Shown here piece by piece: positions 20,021 through 28,775 of a stretch of 64,000 bases of DNA (its first letter is position 1; every line of letters starts with the position of its first letter). The position numbers were made by a program, and so were the translations under genes. This stretch comes from JBGPQJ01 sp963829485 (GTDB lineage Bacteria > Chloroflexota > Anaerolineae > Anaerolineales > Villigracilaceae), in the NCBI GenBank assembly GCA_963829485.1, contig CAWHIK010000008.1, positions 1-64,000 on the forward strand. The letters are read 5' to 3'. Under the pieces are notes generated by a model that did no database searches, was not told the origin of the DNA, and was given only the letters and a program-made list of their open reading frames with translations.

Positions 20021-20359
20021 TTATTCCGCAATGGCTTCCACTAAAGCCGCCCGCCTGGTCATGATCTCTCGCATGGCTGCGCGCAGCAGGTCGAGCGCTT
20101 CGATCAAACGTGTATCACCCAGGCTGTAGATAATCACTGCCCCGCGCCGCTCGGTTGTGACCATCCCCCGTTCCCGCAGGACCTTGAGATGGCGGGACAC
20201 CAGCGGTTGAGTCATGTTCAATTCATTGCAAAGCTCGGTGACGTTGCGCGGACCCTGCGACAACGCATAGAGAATTAATATTCGATTGGAATCCGCAAGA
20301 CCGGCACATATCTCTGCATGGAGTTGAGTGACTTCTGCTTCAAGATTGGGATTTGTCAT
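20021..20359 (-). CDS. ArsR-family repressor of the sulfur operon
   Basis: 112 residues with a winged helix-turn-helix: ADSNRILILYALSQG, VTELCNELNMTQPLVSRHLKVLRERGMV. It has two cysteines, Cys18 (AEICAGL) and Cys43 (TELCNEL), which could sense persulfide or metal, but their positions are not those of the known SqrR/BigR pair. As the first gene before SQR, TusE and DsrE it most likely controls its own operon. A ribosome site AAGGAG precedes the ATG. An AT-rich dyad lies directly upstream. Confidence 0.85.
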   Translation of the reverse strand: MTNPNLEAEVTQLHAEICAGLADSNRILILYALSQGPRNVTELCNELNMTQPLVSRHLKVLRERGMVTTERRGAVIIYSLGDTRLIEALDLLRAAMREIMTRRAALVEAIAE

Positions 20360-20370
20360 CGATTCTCCTT

Positions 20371-20393
20371 ATATACCTATATTCATATATATT
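20371..20393 (-). promoter_or_regulatory. Candidate operator of the sulfur-operon ArsR
   Basis: An inverted repeat TATAT-TC-ATATA at 20378-20389 within an AT-rich run, 20 to 30 bases before the arsR start codon. ArsR-family operators are often such AT-rich dyads. Confidence 0.4.
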
Positions 20394-20603
20394 TGTGAAA
20401 ATAATAACAAGTTAACTAACTTCCCCGAAGTGCCTTGTATCCTGTGATTTATATGACTTAATTAATGATTGTGAATAATTTCACTACTTAATTTTACAAT
20501 TCGTCACATATTTTTGACAGGTTCCTTCTCAAAAGCACCTCCCTTTCGCGAAGGCGAAATGTCATTATGTGCAGCCAGCATGTTTATCTGCAGACTTGCC
20601 GTC
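20394..20603. other. Divergent intergenic region between arsR and ppk1
   Basis: The region between the arsR and ppk1 start codons is 365 bases. This part holds no gene. It is AT-rich (many short T and A runs) near the arsR side, which fits promoter DNA. No further clear repeat or hairpin is seen. Confidence 0.4.
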
Positions 20604-20633
20604 TTGCGAGACCATTCTCTTTTCGTCTATAAT
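20604..20633 (+). promoter_or_regulatory. Predicted promoter of ppk1
   Basis: TTGCGA at 20604-20609 and a perfect TATAAT at 20628-20633 with an 18-base spacer, leaving a leader of about 85 bases before the ppk1 ATG. No Pho-box-like repeat is obvious. Confidence 0.5.
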
Positions 20634-20724
20634 GAGTTGGGCACCGGTAATACGCAGAGGAGATGATTTGACCATCGAACAGACTCGCCCACGGTCCATT
20701 TCTCCAATAAGATAGAGAAGGCAT

Positions 20725-22824
20725 ATGCACGAAACTGAAACCGTCAACAACCCAGCTTTACTCGTCAATCGCGAACTCAGTCTGCTTGAATTCCAGCGCC
20801 GGGTTTTGGACGAAGCCCTGGACGAGCGTAATCCCCTGCTCGAGCGCTTGAAATTCCTTGCCATTGTCGGCTCGAACATGGACGAGTTTTTCATGGTACG
20901 CGTCTCGGGCATCCTCAAACAGGTGGAGGCACGTTTCATGGGGACATCCCCCGACGGGATGACTCCTCCCGACGAAATGGCTGCCATCCGCAAGTCTGCA
21001 CTCAGCCTCTTTGCCGACGCCCATCAGTGTTTCATTAAAAAGATCAGACCCAAGCTCGACAAAGCCGGCATCCATGTGATGGACTATGGAAAATTATCCA
21101 AAACTCAGAAAAGCAAAGTGGACGATTACTTCAAGGAAGTCGTCTTCCCGATCCTGACCCCGCTGGCGCTCGACCCTGGACACCCTTTCCCGCACATATC
21201 CAACCTCAGCTTGAATCTCGCTATTATCATCCGCGACAAAAAAGGGAATGAAAAATTTGCCCGATTGAAGGTCCCCGATACGATGCCGCGCCTGGTGCCC
21301 ATCAAGCGCTCCTCGGGCGCTGTTCGCAAGGATGGCACGATCCCCTTCAACCATTACTTCGTGTGGCTGGACCAGTTGATCATGGCCAACCTGCAGGCAT
21401 TATTCCCCGGCATGGAGATTGTCTCGGCACACCTCTTCCGAATTGTACGCGACGCGGATATCGAGATACAGGAGCTCGAGGCGGACGACCTGCTCGAAAC
21501 CATGCAGCAGAACATCCGCCGGCGCAAGTTTGGGTCCGTCGTGCATGTGTCCATTTATGACACCATGCCGGCTGAGTTAAGAAACCTGCTCATCGAGAAT
21601 CTCGAAGTCGACCACAACGATCTTTATGTGCTCCAAAGTCCGCTGGACCTTTCCTGTCTGTGGCAGTTGTATAACAACATTGAGCGTCATGACTTGAAAT
21701 ATCCACACTATTCACCCTATGTCCCGAAAGTTTTTCGTGAAGTCACTCTCGCCGGGGATTTTTTCGACGTCATCCGGCAGGGAAACATCCTGCTGCACCA
21801 CCCCTACAACTCGTTCAACCCGGTGGTTGATTTTCTCTTTGCAGCTGCGCGCGACCCACAGGTCCTCGCCATCAAGCAAACCCTTTACCGCGTCGGGCAG
21901 AATTCACCCGTCGTCGAGGCGCTGCTGGAGGCTTCGGAGCGCGGTAAGCAGGTCGCTGTGCTGGTCGAGTTGAAAGCCCGTTTCGATGAAGAGAGCAACA
22001 TCGGCTGGGCGCGAACATTGGAGCAGGCGGGAGTCCACGTGGTGTACGGGCTGGTGGGTCTCAAGACGCACAGCAAGATCGCCCTCGTCATCCGAAAAGA
22101 AGGGGACGGCATCCGCAGATATGTTCATCTCGCCACGGGGAATTACAACACGGTGACCGCGAAAATCTATGAGGATATGGGACTCTTCACCTGCGACGAT
22201 GCGATCGGCGCCGACGCGACCGACCTGTTCAACTATCTGACCGGTTATTCCACCAAACAGGATTACAAAAAACTCCTTGTTGCCCCAGCCAATCTTCGGT
22301 CGAAGCTGGAGACGCTCATCCGCCGTGAAATCGAACACGCGAAAGCAAAACTTGACGCGCGCTTGATCTTTAAAGTAAATGCTTTAATTGATCCACGGAT
22401 GATTCAGCTGCTCTATGAAGCCTCGCAAGCCGGTGTCAAGGTGGACCTGCTGGTGCGAGGTATGTGTTCACTGCGTCCCGGCGTGAAAGGTGTGAGTGAC
22501 CATATCAAGGTATTCTCGATTGTTGGTCGGTATTTGGAACACAGCCGCATGTATTATTTCCTCAACGGCGGCAAGGAAGAGATCTACCTCGGTTCCGCCG
22601 ACCTGATGCAGCGCAATCTCAATCACCGCGTGGAAGTCGTTTTCCCGGTAGAGAACCCTAAACACGTGCGGTATTTGAAAGATGAAGTCCTGCAATCGTA
22701 TCTGAAAGACAACCTCCGCGCGCGAGTCATGCAGGGGGATGGCACTTACAACAGGCTGACGCCCGAAAAGGAAGATAAGACGATGGACATCCAGGATTGG
22801 TTAATGAAAAATCGCCCCAAGTAA
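20725..22824 (+). CDS. ppk1: Polyphosphate kinase 1
   Basis: 699 residues, the usual length. It makes polyphosphate from ATP in a reversible reaction. The N-terminal domain has NRELSLLEFQRRVL and SNMDEFFMVRVSG. The catalytic C-terminal half carries the phosphorylated His449 in LKTHSKIALV and the second conserved His in RNLNHRVEVVFPV, with RFDEESN and YVHLATGNYN between. The enzyme is normally membrane-associated and tetrameric. The start follows AGAAGG. It stands alone between a promoter and a terminator; no ppx or phoU gene is nearby. Confidence 0.97.
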   Translation: MHETETVNNPALLVNRELSLLEFQRRVLDEALDERNPLLERLKFLAIVGSNMDEFFMVRVSGILKQVEARFMGTSPDGMTPPDEMAAIRKSALSLFADAHQCFIKKIRPKLDKAGIHVMDYGKLSKTQKSKVDDYFKEVVFPILTPLALDPGHPFPHISNLSLNLAIIIRDKKGNEKFARLKVPDTMPRLVPIKRSSGAVRKDGTIPFNHYFVWLDQLIMANLQALFPGMEIVSAHLFRIVRDADIEIQELEADDLLETMQQNIRRRKFGSVVHVSIYDTMPAELRNLLIENLEVDHNDLYVLQSPLDLSCLWQLYNNIERHDLKYPHYSPYVPKVFREVTLAGDFFDVIRQGNILLHHPYNSFNPVVDFLFAAARDPQVLAIKQTLYRVGQNSPVVEALLEASERGKQVAVLVELKARFDEESNIGWARTLEQAGVHVVYGLVGLKTHSKIALVIRKEGDGIRRYVHLATGNYNTVTAKIYEDMGLFTCDDAIGADATDLFNYLTGYSTKQDYKKLLVAPANLRSKLETLIRREIEHAKAKLDARLIFKVNALIDPRMIQLLYEASQAGVKVDLLVRGMCSLRPGVKGVSDHIKVFSIVGRYLEHSRMYYFLNGGKEEIYLGSADLMQRNLNHRVEVVFPVENPKHVRYLKDEVLQSYLKDNLRARVMQGDGTYNRLTPEKEDKTMDIQDWLMKNRPK

Positions 22825-22839
22825 GGGCTAAGTACAAAG

Positions 22840-22863
22840 ATGCCCCGAAAGGGGTATTTTTAT
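22840..22863 (+). terminator. Intrinsic terminator after ppk1
   Basis: Stem ATGCCCC with GGGGTAT around a GAAA tetraloop, followed by a run of T. Confidence 0.75.
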
Positions 22864-22925
22864 TTCATTCAGACCTGCCATTCAAATTGCAGATCATTGG
22901 TTGAAACGGGTCGTTTAACTGCCAA

Positions 22926-22954
22926 TTGCTTACCTGAATATCTTGTGCAATAAT
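22926..22954 (+). promoter_or_regulatory. Predicted promoter of the receptor kinase gene
   Basis: TTGCTT at 22926-22931 and AATAAT at 22949-22954, 17-base spacer. The transcript would start about 18 bases before the start codon, leaving room for the AAGGAG site. Confidence 0.4.
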
Positions 22955-22979
22955 AGGTCAACTCAAAGGAGTAGATCTT

Positions 22980-25900
22980 ATGAATCTTACCGGTCAGTCC
23001 TTCGGTCGCTACCATATCCTCGAGCAGCTCGGCGAGGGAGGCATGGCGACGGTATACAAAGCCTACGACACGCGCCTCGATACAGATGTGGCTGTAAAAG
23101 TGATCCGCCGAAGCGCCTTCCCCCCAGACCAACTGGATCAGATGTTGAAGCGATTCGAGCGGGAGGCTCGGTCGCTTGCCAAACTATCTCATGCCAACAT
23201 CGTCGGCGTGATTGACTACGGGGAACACGAAGGTGCTCCCTATCTGGTGATGGAGTACCTCCCCGGCGGAACCCTCAAGGACAAAATGGGATCACCCATC
23301 CCGTGCAAAGACGCAGCAAGAATCCTACTTCCCATCGCCCGCGCGCTGGATTTCGCCCACCGCAAGGGAATGGCACACCGCGATGTCAAACCGTCCAACA
23401 TTCTGATCACCTCCGATGGGGATCCGATGCTGACGGACTTCGGCATCGCCAAAATCCTCGAATCACAGGAGGGAGCCACATTAACTGGTACGGGAGTAGG
23501 CATCGGCACGCCGGAGTACATGGCTCCAGAACAATGGACCGGGCAGGCAGGACCTTCGTCTGATATTTATTCGTTGGGAGTGGTCTTCTATGAAATGTTG
23601 ACCGGCAGGAAACCTTATTCGGCAGACACGCCTGCAGCTGTTCTCCTTAAACAGGCCAGCGACCCACTCCCGAACCCTCGCGATTATGTGGCTGATCTAT
23701 CCTATCAGGCGGAACATGTGCTGCTGCGGGCGCTGGCTAAGAAACCGGAGGACCGTTTCGCCAACATGGGCGAATTCGCGGCGGCGCTTGAGAACCTGGT
23801 GAGTGAATCAGCGACAGCCACCATGAAACCGTCTGTTTCTGCGGCTGTTCTGGCCAGCACTGGAATTCCAACTCCACAGCCACCTGAAGAGACCACCGGC
23901 TTGAAGACAATAATCGGTGACGAGGGTGAAGTTCCAGCCGCAAAGACAGTCATCGCTGCACAGGGAATGGGACGGGCTGAAACCAGGGAAGCCGTGAAAA
24001 AGCCAATCGCGGCAGAGAAACCCGCCAGGAAAAGTCAGCGCTGGTGGTTGTGGGCAGTAATCGGGGTGGCCGCTATCGGGCTGATCTTGATTGGCGCAAT
24101 GACAGTACTCCCTGGAATTATCTCGCCATCCGCGGAAGCGACGATCCCTCCGACACTTCTTGTAAAAAAGGAGGACACTCCTAAGCCAGCCCTTGCGACA
24201 GCCCTTCCCGTATTCACCACACAGGATTGCCCTAAACCGGAAATTTTCTGTGTCGGGTTGATCACCGACATGGGAACTGTCGACGACAAGAGTTTCAACC
24301 AATCCGCCTGGGAGGGCGTCAAACTTGCCAAGGATAAGGGATTGGTGCAAATTACCCAGGTTATTGAAACAAAGGACACTGGCGATTATGACCACAATAT
24401 CAGTGTCTTTGCGGATAGCGGTTACGATGCAATTGTCACTGTTGGCTGGGCAATGACCCAGGCAACCAAGGATGCTGCGTTGAAGTATCCGGACATCCTC
24501 TTTGTTGGTGTGGATCAATTTGCCGACCAACCCTGGCCGGCAAACCTGGCTGGATTGAATTTTCCTGAAGACCAGGCAGGTTTTCTGGTCGGCGCACTGG
24601 CAGCACGGATGACCCAAAGCGGGTATATTGCAGCAGTGTGCGGGATGGAGATTGCACCCGTCGTACGATTTGGCGAGGGTTATCGCGCAGGTGCGGCGTT
24701 TGCGGACCAGCAGACGGGCAGGAAAACCATTGTCGATGTCGTCTACCATCCCAATGATGAGAAAGCCTTTACAGACCCCGATTGGGGCGTGGAAATCGCC
24801 AAAGCATTGATGGACAAAGGCGCAGATGTGGTCTTTGGCTGCGGAGGGGAGACCGGCAACGGTGCGGTTACCGCGGCCGCGCAAGCTGGGCGTTATGCCA
24901 TCGGCGTGGATACGGATCAGTACTACTCTTTACCGGAGGCTGCACCTCGCATGCTCTCCAGCGCCATGAAGGACATCACCCCCAGTGTGTTCAACCTGCT
25001 CGAATTTGCCAGGAATGGCAGCTTCAAAGGCGGCTACCGTCTGGGCGGTGCAGCCTATGCGCCCTATCACGACCTCGAACAGGAAGTTCCGGCCGAAGTG
25101 AAGATCTGGATGCAGGACGTACTTAATGGTTTGAGAACAGGAGCGATCAAGACCAACCTGGCACCCCCCAACAGCTGTGACGAGGACCCGCTCGGTTGCA
25201 TTACGATAAAGGCGGGGGAACCGGTTCACATTGCATATGCGCTGGCTGTTGAAGGCCCGAACCAGGCATTGGGCCTCGATGCGCGCAACGGTGTTGAAAT
25301 TGCCATCGAGGATGCAGGGGGGATGATCCTTGGTCACGAGATCCGTTTCGACGGTCTAAACACCGGATGCGACTCGGAGGTGGGTCTGGCGGCAGCCGCC
25401 GAGCTATCCACGGACCCGACCATCGTGGGCGTGATCGGGCCTTCCTGCTCGAGCGAAGCCCGGACAGGATTACCTCTCCTTTCCAAAGCTGGTTTCTCAA
25501 TGATCTCGCCATCCACCACAGCCCCTGACATGACGGAGCCCGGTAACCCCAACAATCACGCCGGCTACCTGCGCACAGCACACAACGATATCGTCCAGGG
25601 AACTGCAGCAGCGGAGTACGTTTATACTGTCCTGGGGGTGCGTACAGCGGCCACCATCAATGACGGCTCACCCTATTCAAAACAATTGCAGCAGATTTTT
25701 TCCGATAACTTCAAGAAAATGGGAGGCAAAATCACCGCCCAGGGCACCATCACGCCCGATCAAACTGATATGAGCGCCGTCCTTAAAAAAATCGCCGGGG
25801 GGAACCCAGAGCTGATCTACCTGCCCGTTTTCCTGCCGGCAGGCCCGACGATTGTCCTGCAGGCCAGGACCACCGCCGGTTTAGAGAAAGCGCTCCTGAT

Positions 25901-26306
25901 GGGCGCGGATGGATTGTTCTCACCCGACATGGTCAATAAAACTGGCGGTGCCATTGATGGCTTCCTTGTTTCCAGCCCGATCATCAGCAGCCCGGCTTAT
26001 GATGAATTTATCAAAAAATATGAGGCAAAATTCGCGACGTCGCCAATCGGCGCCTACCATGCCCATGCCTACGACGCATTCATGCTGCTCAAGGCTGCCA
26101 TCGAGAAATCTGCTGTGCTGGATCTGGACGGCACACTGCACATCGGGCGCCAGGCCTTACGCGACGCTTTGTATGCCACTCAGAACTTTAACGGTATCTC
26201 CGGCACTCTCACCTGCACCCCCACCGGTGATTGCGCCAATCCTGTGATCGGAGTTTATGAATTTCACACAGGTGAATTTCCTCCCACGCTTGTCCACCCC
26301 AAATAA
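22980..26306 (+). CDS. Transmembrane Ser/Thr protein kinase fused to two extracellular solute-binding domains
   Basis: 1108 residues. Residues 10-270 form a complete Hanks-type kinase: glycine loop GEGGMATVYKA, Lys40 in VAVKV, HRDVKPSN at 133-140, DFG at 153-155, activation-loop TGTPEYMAPEQ. A Thr- and Pro-rich linker leads to one membrane helix at about 355-380. Outside, residues 422-735 resemble a BMP/PnrA-type nucleoside-binding lipoprotein (CVGLITDMGTVDDKSFNQ), and 750-1108 resemble a type I branched-chain amino acid/amide binding protein (HIAYALAVEGPNQALGLDARNG). The two sensors belong to different transporter families. It probably phosphorylates cytoplasmic targets in response to ligands. 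No partner phosphatase or transporter adjoins it. Confidence 0.93.
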   Translation: MNLTGQSFGRYHILEQLGEGGMATVYKAYDTRLDTDVAVKVIRRSAFPPDQLDQMLKRFEREARSLAKLSHANIVGVIDYGEHEGAPYLVMEYLPGGTLKDKMGSPIPCKDAARILLPIARALDFAHRKGMAHRDVKPSNILITSDGDPMLTDFGIAKILESQEGATLTGTGVGIGTPEYMAPEQWTGQAGPSSDIYSLGVVFYEMLTGRKPYSADTPAAVLLKQASDPLPNPRDYVADLSYQAEHVLLRALAKKPEDRFANMGEFAAALENLVSESATATMKPSVSAAVLASTGIPTPQPPEETTGLKTIIGDEGEVPAAKTVIAAQGMGRAETREAVKKPIAAEKPARKSQRWWLWAVIGVAAIGLILIGAMTVLPGIISPSAEATIPPTLLVKKEDTPKPALATALPVFTTQDCPKPEIFCVGLITDMGTVDDKSFNQSAWEGVKLAKDKGLVQITQVIETKDTGDYDHNISVFADSGYDAIVTVGWAMTQATKDAALKYPDILFVGVDQFADQPWPANLAGLNFPEDQAGFLVGALAARMTQSGYIAAVCGMEIAPVVRFGEGYRAGAAFADQQTGRKTIVDVVYHPNDEKAFTDPDWGVEIAKALMDKGADVVFGCGGETGNGAVTAAAQAGRYAIGVDTDQYYSLPEAAPRMLSSAMKDITPSVFNLLEFARNGSFKGGYRLGGAAYAPYHDLEQEVPAEVKIWMQDVLNGLRTGAIKTNLAPPNSCDEDPLGCITIKAGEPVHIAYALAVEGPNQALGLDARNGVEIAIEDAGGMILGHEIRFDGLNTGCDSEVGLAAAAELSTDPTIVGVIGPSCSSEARTGLPLLSKAGFSMISPSTTAPDMTEPGNPNNHAGYLRTAHNDIVQGTAAAEYVYTVLGVRTAATINDGSPYSKQLQQIFSDNFKKMGGKITAQGTITPDQTDMSAVLKKIAGGNPELIYLPVFLPAGPTIVLQARTTAGLEKALLMGADGLFSPDMVNKTGGAIDGFLVSSPIISSPAYDEFIKKYEAKFATSPIGAYHAHAYDAFMLLKAAIEKSAVLDLDGTLHIGRQALRDALYATQNFNGISGTLTCTPTGDCANPVIGVYEFHTGEFPPTLVHPK

Positions 26307-26322
26307 GTAATCCCTGATCAAG

Positions 26323-26356
26323 ATACTCACCTCGAAGTTCTCTTCGAGGTGAGTAT
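26323..26356. terminator. Bidirectional terminator hairpin
   Basis: A perfect 15-base stem (ATACTCACCTCGAAG with its complement) and loop TTCT, between the kinase gene and the convergent glycosyltransferase gene. It lacks a clear T-tract. Confidence 0.65.
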
Positions 26357-26378
26357 TCGATATGAAATACCAAGTATG

Positions 26379-27695
26379 CTATCCCGTCCACATATCAAAT
26401 GTGAACAGCATGGCATACATACCCATCAGTAATATGCTAAGGATGGTCCAGGATTTGTCGAACGACTTGTTCTGTCCCAGCCGGCTGAGGAACAGGAATA
26501 CGGGCGGCGCGGCAAGGATGTACCGGTGCATACCCTGCGCGGGTCCGCTGGTGAACGAGAGCAGGACGACCATAAGACCGAACCATGCCAGGTCCGGGTG
26601 GCGGCGGAATCCCACGATGCAAGCGGTGAATCCGAGCAGGATGCCTCCCCACTCGATCAGGTAATAGGCTGAAGCCTGAGGGTTACCTTCAAACAGGGTT
26701 CGCAGTGACTCAGACCAGGTAATGAAGGATACTCCAAGGGTGAACAACCCTCGTCCGAAGAATTCCTCCTCCACTTTGCTGAAGAACATACCGTAGTAGG
26801 ACACCTTCCAGAGCATGAACGCCAGCAGCGGGGCGAACACGACGACGCCATTCCAGATGATCTTCCACGGCAAGCCGCGGTAATAGATCTGACGCCATTC
26901 CATATCGAGGTCGCGCCATTCTTCATCCTTGAGCCAGGACAGGATCAACGGGATGACCAGCGCCACGCCGACCGCACGGGTGTAGGTTGCCAGGATAGCC
27001 AGAATCGCCGCCCAACCCCGGTGACCCTTTCGCAACAGCACGAGAGATGAAAATGCCAATCCGATGAATAATCCCTCCGTGTAGATCTGAGCGAGGAAGA
27101 ATCCACTCGGGAAGATGATCAAGTAGAATGCTGCCCGCAGCCCGCCGTCGTCCCCAAGCTCAGGGCGCGCCAGCTCGAACAATGCCCACATCGCAGCCAG
27201 CGTCCCCAGCATGGACACGATCACACCTGCCAGCGAGGCGGTCGCGATGGGATTCATCCCAAAGAGAGCCAATGGCGCGGAAGTCACGCGAATCATCAAC
27301 GGATAAAAGGGGAAGAAGGCATAGCTGAGTGAGATACCCTTGCTGACCCCTCCCGCATTCTGCGGGATGACGAACGGCCAGAACCCGCCTGATGTATCAT
27401 TAAATCCGCTCCCCACCCTGCGGATGGCAGGATCTTCATATCCTCCCACCGCAATCGCCAGGTAGAACTCAGAATCCCATGAGACATGGGCATTGAAAAA
27501 AGGTTCGTTCAGGTAGAGCTTGCCATCCTGGCTGCCCTTGAGTGTTTCCGTCTTGGTCCATTCCAACGCATAATCGGGGCGGGCGATATCCAACCGGGCA
27601 GGGACCAGGATCTGGTAACCGATCATGATCAGCGCCCAGCCCAGCCAAATGCCGAAGATCGTGCGATACCAGGGATTGCCGAAAAGTTGCCTCAT
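26379..27695 (-). CDS. Integral membrane GT-C mannosyltransferase-like protein (PIG-V type)
   Basis: 438 residues with about ten hydrophobic segments. After the first helix an outside loop holds WDSEFYLAIAVGGY, which resembles the catalytic Asp loop of GT-C transferases that use lipid-linked sugars. YPLMIR, FPSGFFLAQIYTEGLF and ATYTRAVG are typical of the PIG-V/ mannosyltransferase-related family. Its start overlaps the stop of the upstream ABC permease gene by four bases (ATGA), so the two are translationally coupled; a functional link is unclear. The acceptor is unknown. Confidence 0.75.
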   Translation of the reverse strand: MRQLFGNPWYRTIFGIWLGWALIMIGYQILVPARLDIARPDYALEWTKTETLKGSQDGKLYLNEPFFNAHVSWDSEFYLAIAVGGYEDPAIRRVGSGFNDTSGGFWPFVIPQNAGGVSKGISLSYAFFPFYPLMIRVTSAPLALFGMNPIATASLAGVIVSMLGTLAAMWALFELARPELGDDGGLRAAFYLIIFPSGFFLAQIYTEGLFIGLAFSSLVLLRKGHRGWAAILAILATYTRAVGVALVIPLILSWLKDEEWRDLDMEWRQIYYRGLPWKIIWNGVVVFAPLLAFMLWKVSYYGMFFSKVEEEFFGRGLFTLGVSFITWSESLRTLFEGNPQASAYYLIEWGGILLGFTACIVGFRRHPDLAWFGLMVVLLSFTSGPAQGMHRYILAAPPVFLFLSRLGQNKSFDKSWTILSILLMGMYAMLFTFDMWTG

Positions 27696-28774
27696 CGTTC
27701 CATCCCGGTGACGACAACATCCTGCATGAAGTAACGCTGGGAGATCAGCAGCACCACAGCGGGAACGATCATAATGAGCAGCGCGCTGGCCTGCAGAAGG
27801 TTCTGGATGGGCGCCAGCGATTGGAAATTCTGCACACCGAACGAAACTGGCACCAGATCGGGGCGTGTGCTCAGGTAGAGTGCTGCCTGCCGGGTTTCAT
27901 TCCACATGTAAAAGAAATGCAGCAGGGAAACGGTGATGATCACCGGCCAGGACTGCGGCAGGATCACATAGAATAGGGTGCGTAAAGGTCCCGCGCCATC
28001 CAGCATCGCTGCTTCGTCAAGGTCCTTGGGAATACTCTTGAAATTCTGCCGCAAGAGGAAAATGTAGACGGCATTCCCGAAGAAAAATGGAAGAATGATG
28101 GGCAGCCATGTGCCTCCCCAATCCAGAATACGGACGTACATGAAGTACGTCGGGATAAGGGTCACTTTTTCCGGGATGAGGATGGTGGCGATCAGCACAT
28201 AGAACAAAAGATTCCCACCCGGCAGCGGGAATCGCGAGAATCCATAGGCAACTATGATGGATGAGACCAGCATCCCGATTTCAGTGATCAACGCCATCAA
28301 CAGTGTATTCCGCACCATCTGCGGGAAACGGATCGAGCGTGAAAGCAACTCGAAATTTTCCCAGCTGATGTAACGCACATAGACACCCTTCAACTGCCGC
28401 CAATTACCTTCCCAGGTGATGACGCCCTCCTGCGGATTTTGCGGATCGACGAAATCGGTAGCCGTCCTGCCGGCTTTGACCAACGCCAGTTGTCGCATCT
28501 CGTCCCCGAACGGCACATTGTAGACGGCCAGATTCTTCCCATTGTATTCGTACCTGACCTGGCGTGAAGGGAATATCGGCGCATTTTTATCGGTAAGCTG
28601 CGGCCCCTCCATGAATGCTGTGAAGATCATGAACACGATCGGGAAAAGATAGACTCCCAGCAGCCCGAAGACAACAAGATTGAAAAGACCGGTTCCCAGC
28701 GATTCCCAGCTTCGAAGGGAAACGTACGTGTGCGGAGCTCCCAGCTTCCGGATGGATTTCGTCCTCGCCTGCAT
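27692..28774 (-). CDS. Carbohydrate ABC transporter permease, MalG/CUT1 type
   Basis: 360 residues. Six membrane helices with a large soluble insert (about 100 residues) between the first and second, as in many MalG-type proteins. The cytoplasmic EAA loop reads EAAMLDGAGPLRTLFYVILP and contacts the ATPase. I chose ATG 28774 (MQARTKS), which directly follows the stop of the upstream permease gene. Together they form the channel of a sugar importer. No substrate-binding protein or ATPase gene adjoins; these must be elsewhere, or the shared MsmX-type ATPase is used. Confidence 0.88.
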   Translation of the reverse strand: MQARTKSIRKLGAPHTYVSLRSWESLGTGLFNLVVFGLLGVYLFPIVFMIFTAFMEGPQLTDKNAPIFPSRQVRYEYNGKNLAVYNVPFGDEMRQLALVKAGRTATDFVDPQNPQEGVITWEGNWRQLKGVYVRYISWENFELLSRSIRFPQMVRNTLLMALITEIGMLVSSIIVAYGFSRFPLPGGNLLFYVLIATILIPEKVTLIPTYFMYVRILDWGGTWLPIILPFFFGNAVYIFLLRQNFKSIPKDLDEAAMLDGAGPLRTLFYVILPQSWPVIITVSLLHFFYMWNETRQAALYLSTRPDLVPVSFGVQNFQSLAPIQNLLQASALLIMIVPAVVLLISQRYFMQDVVVTGMER

Positions 28775-28775
28775 A

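Noticed and set aside
23808..24884. A 358-codon open frame opposite the receptor kinase
   Set aside because: It is antisense to well-conserved kinase linker and binding-protein codons and looks like a shadow frame with odd composition.
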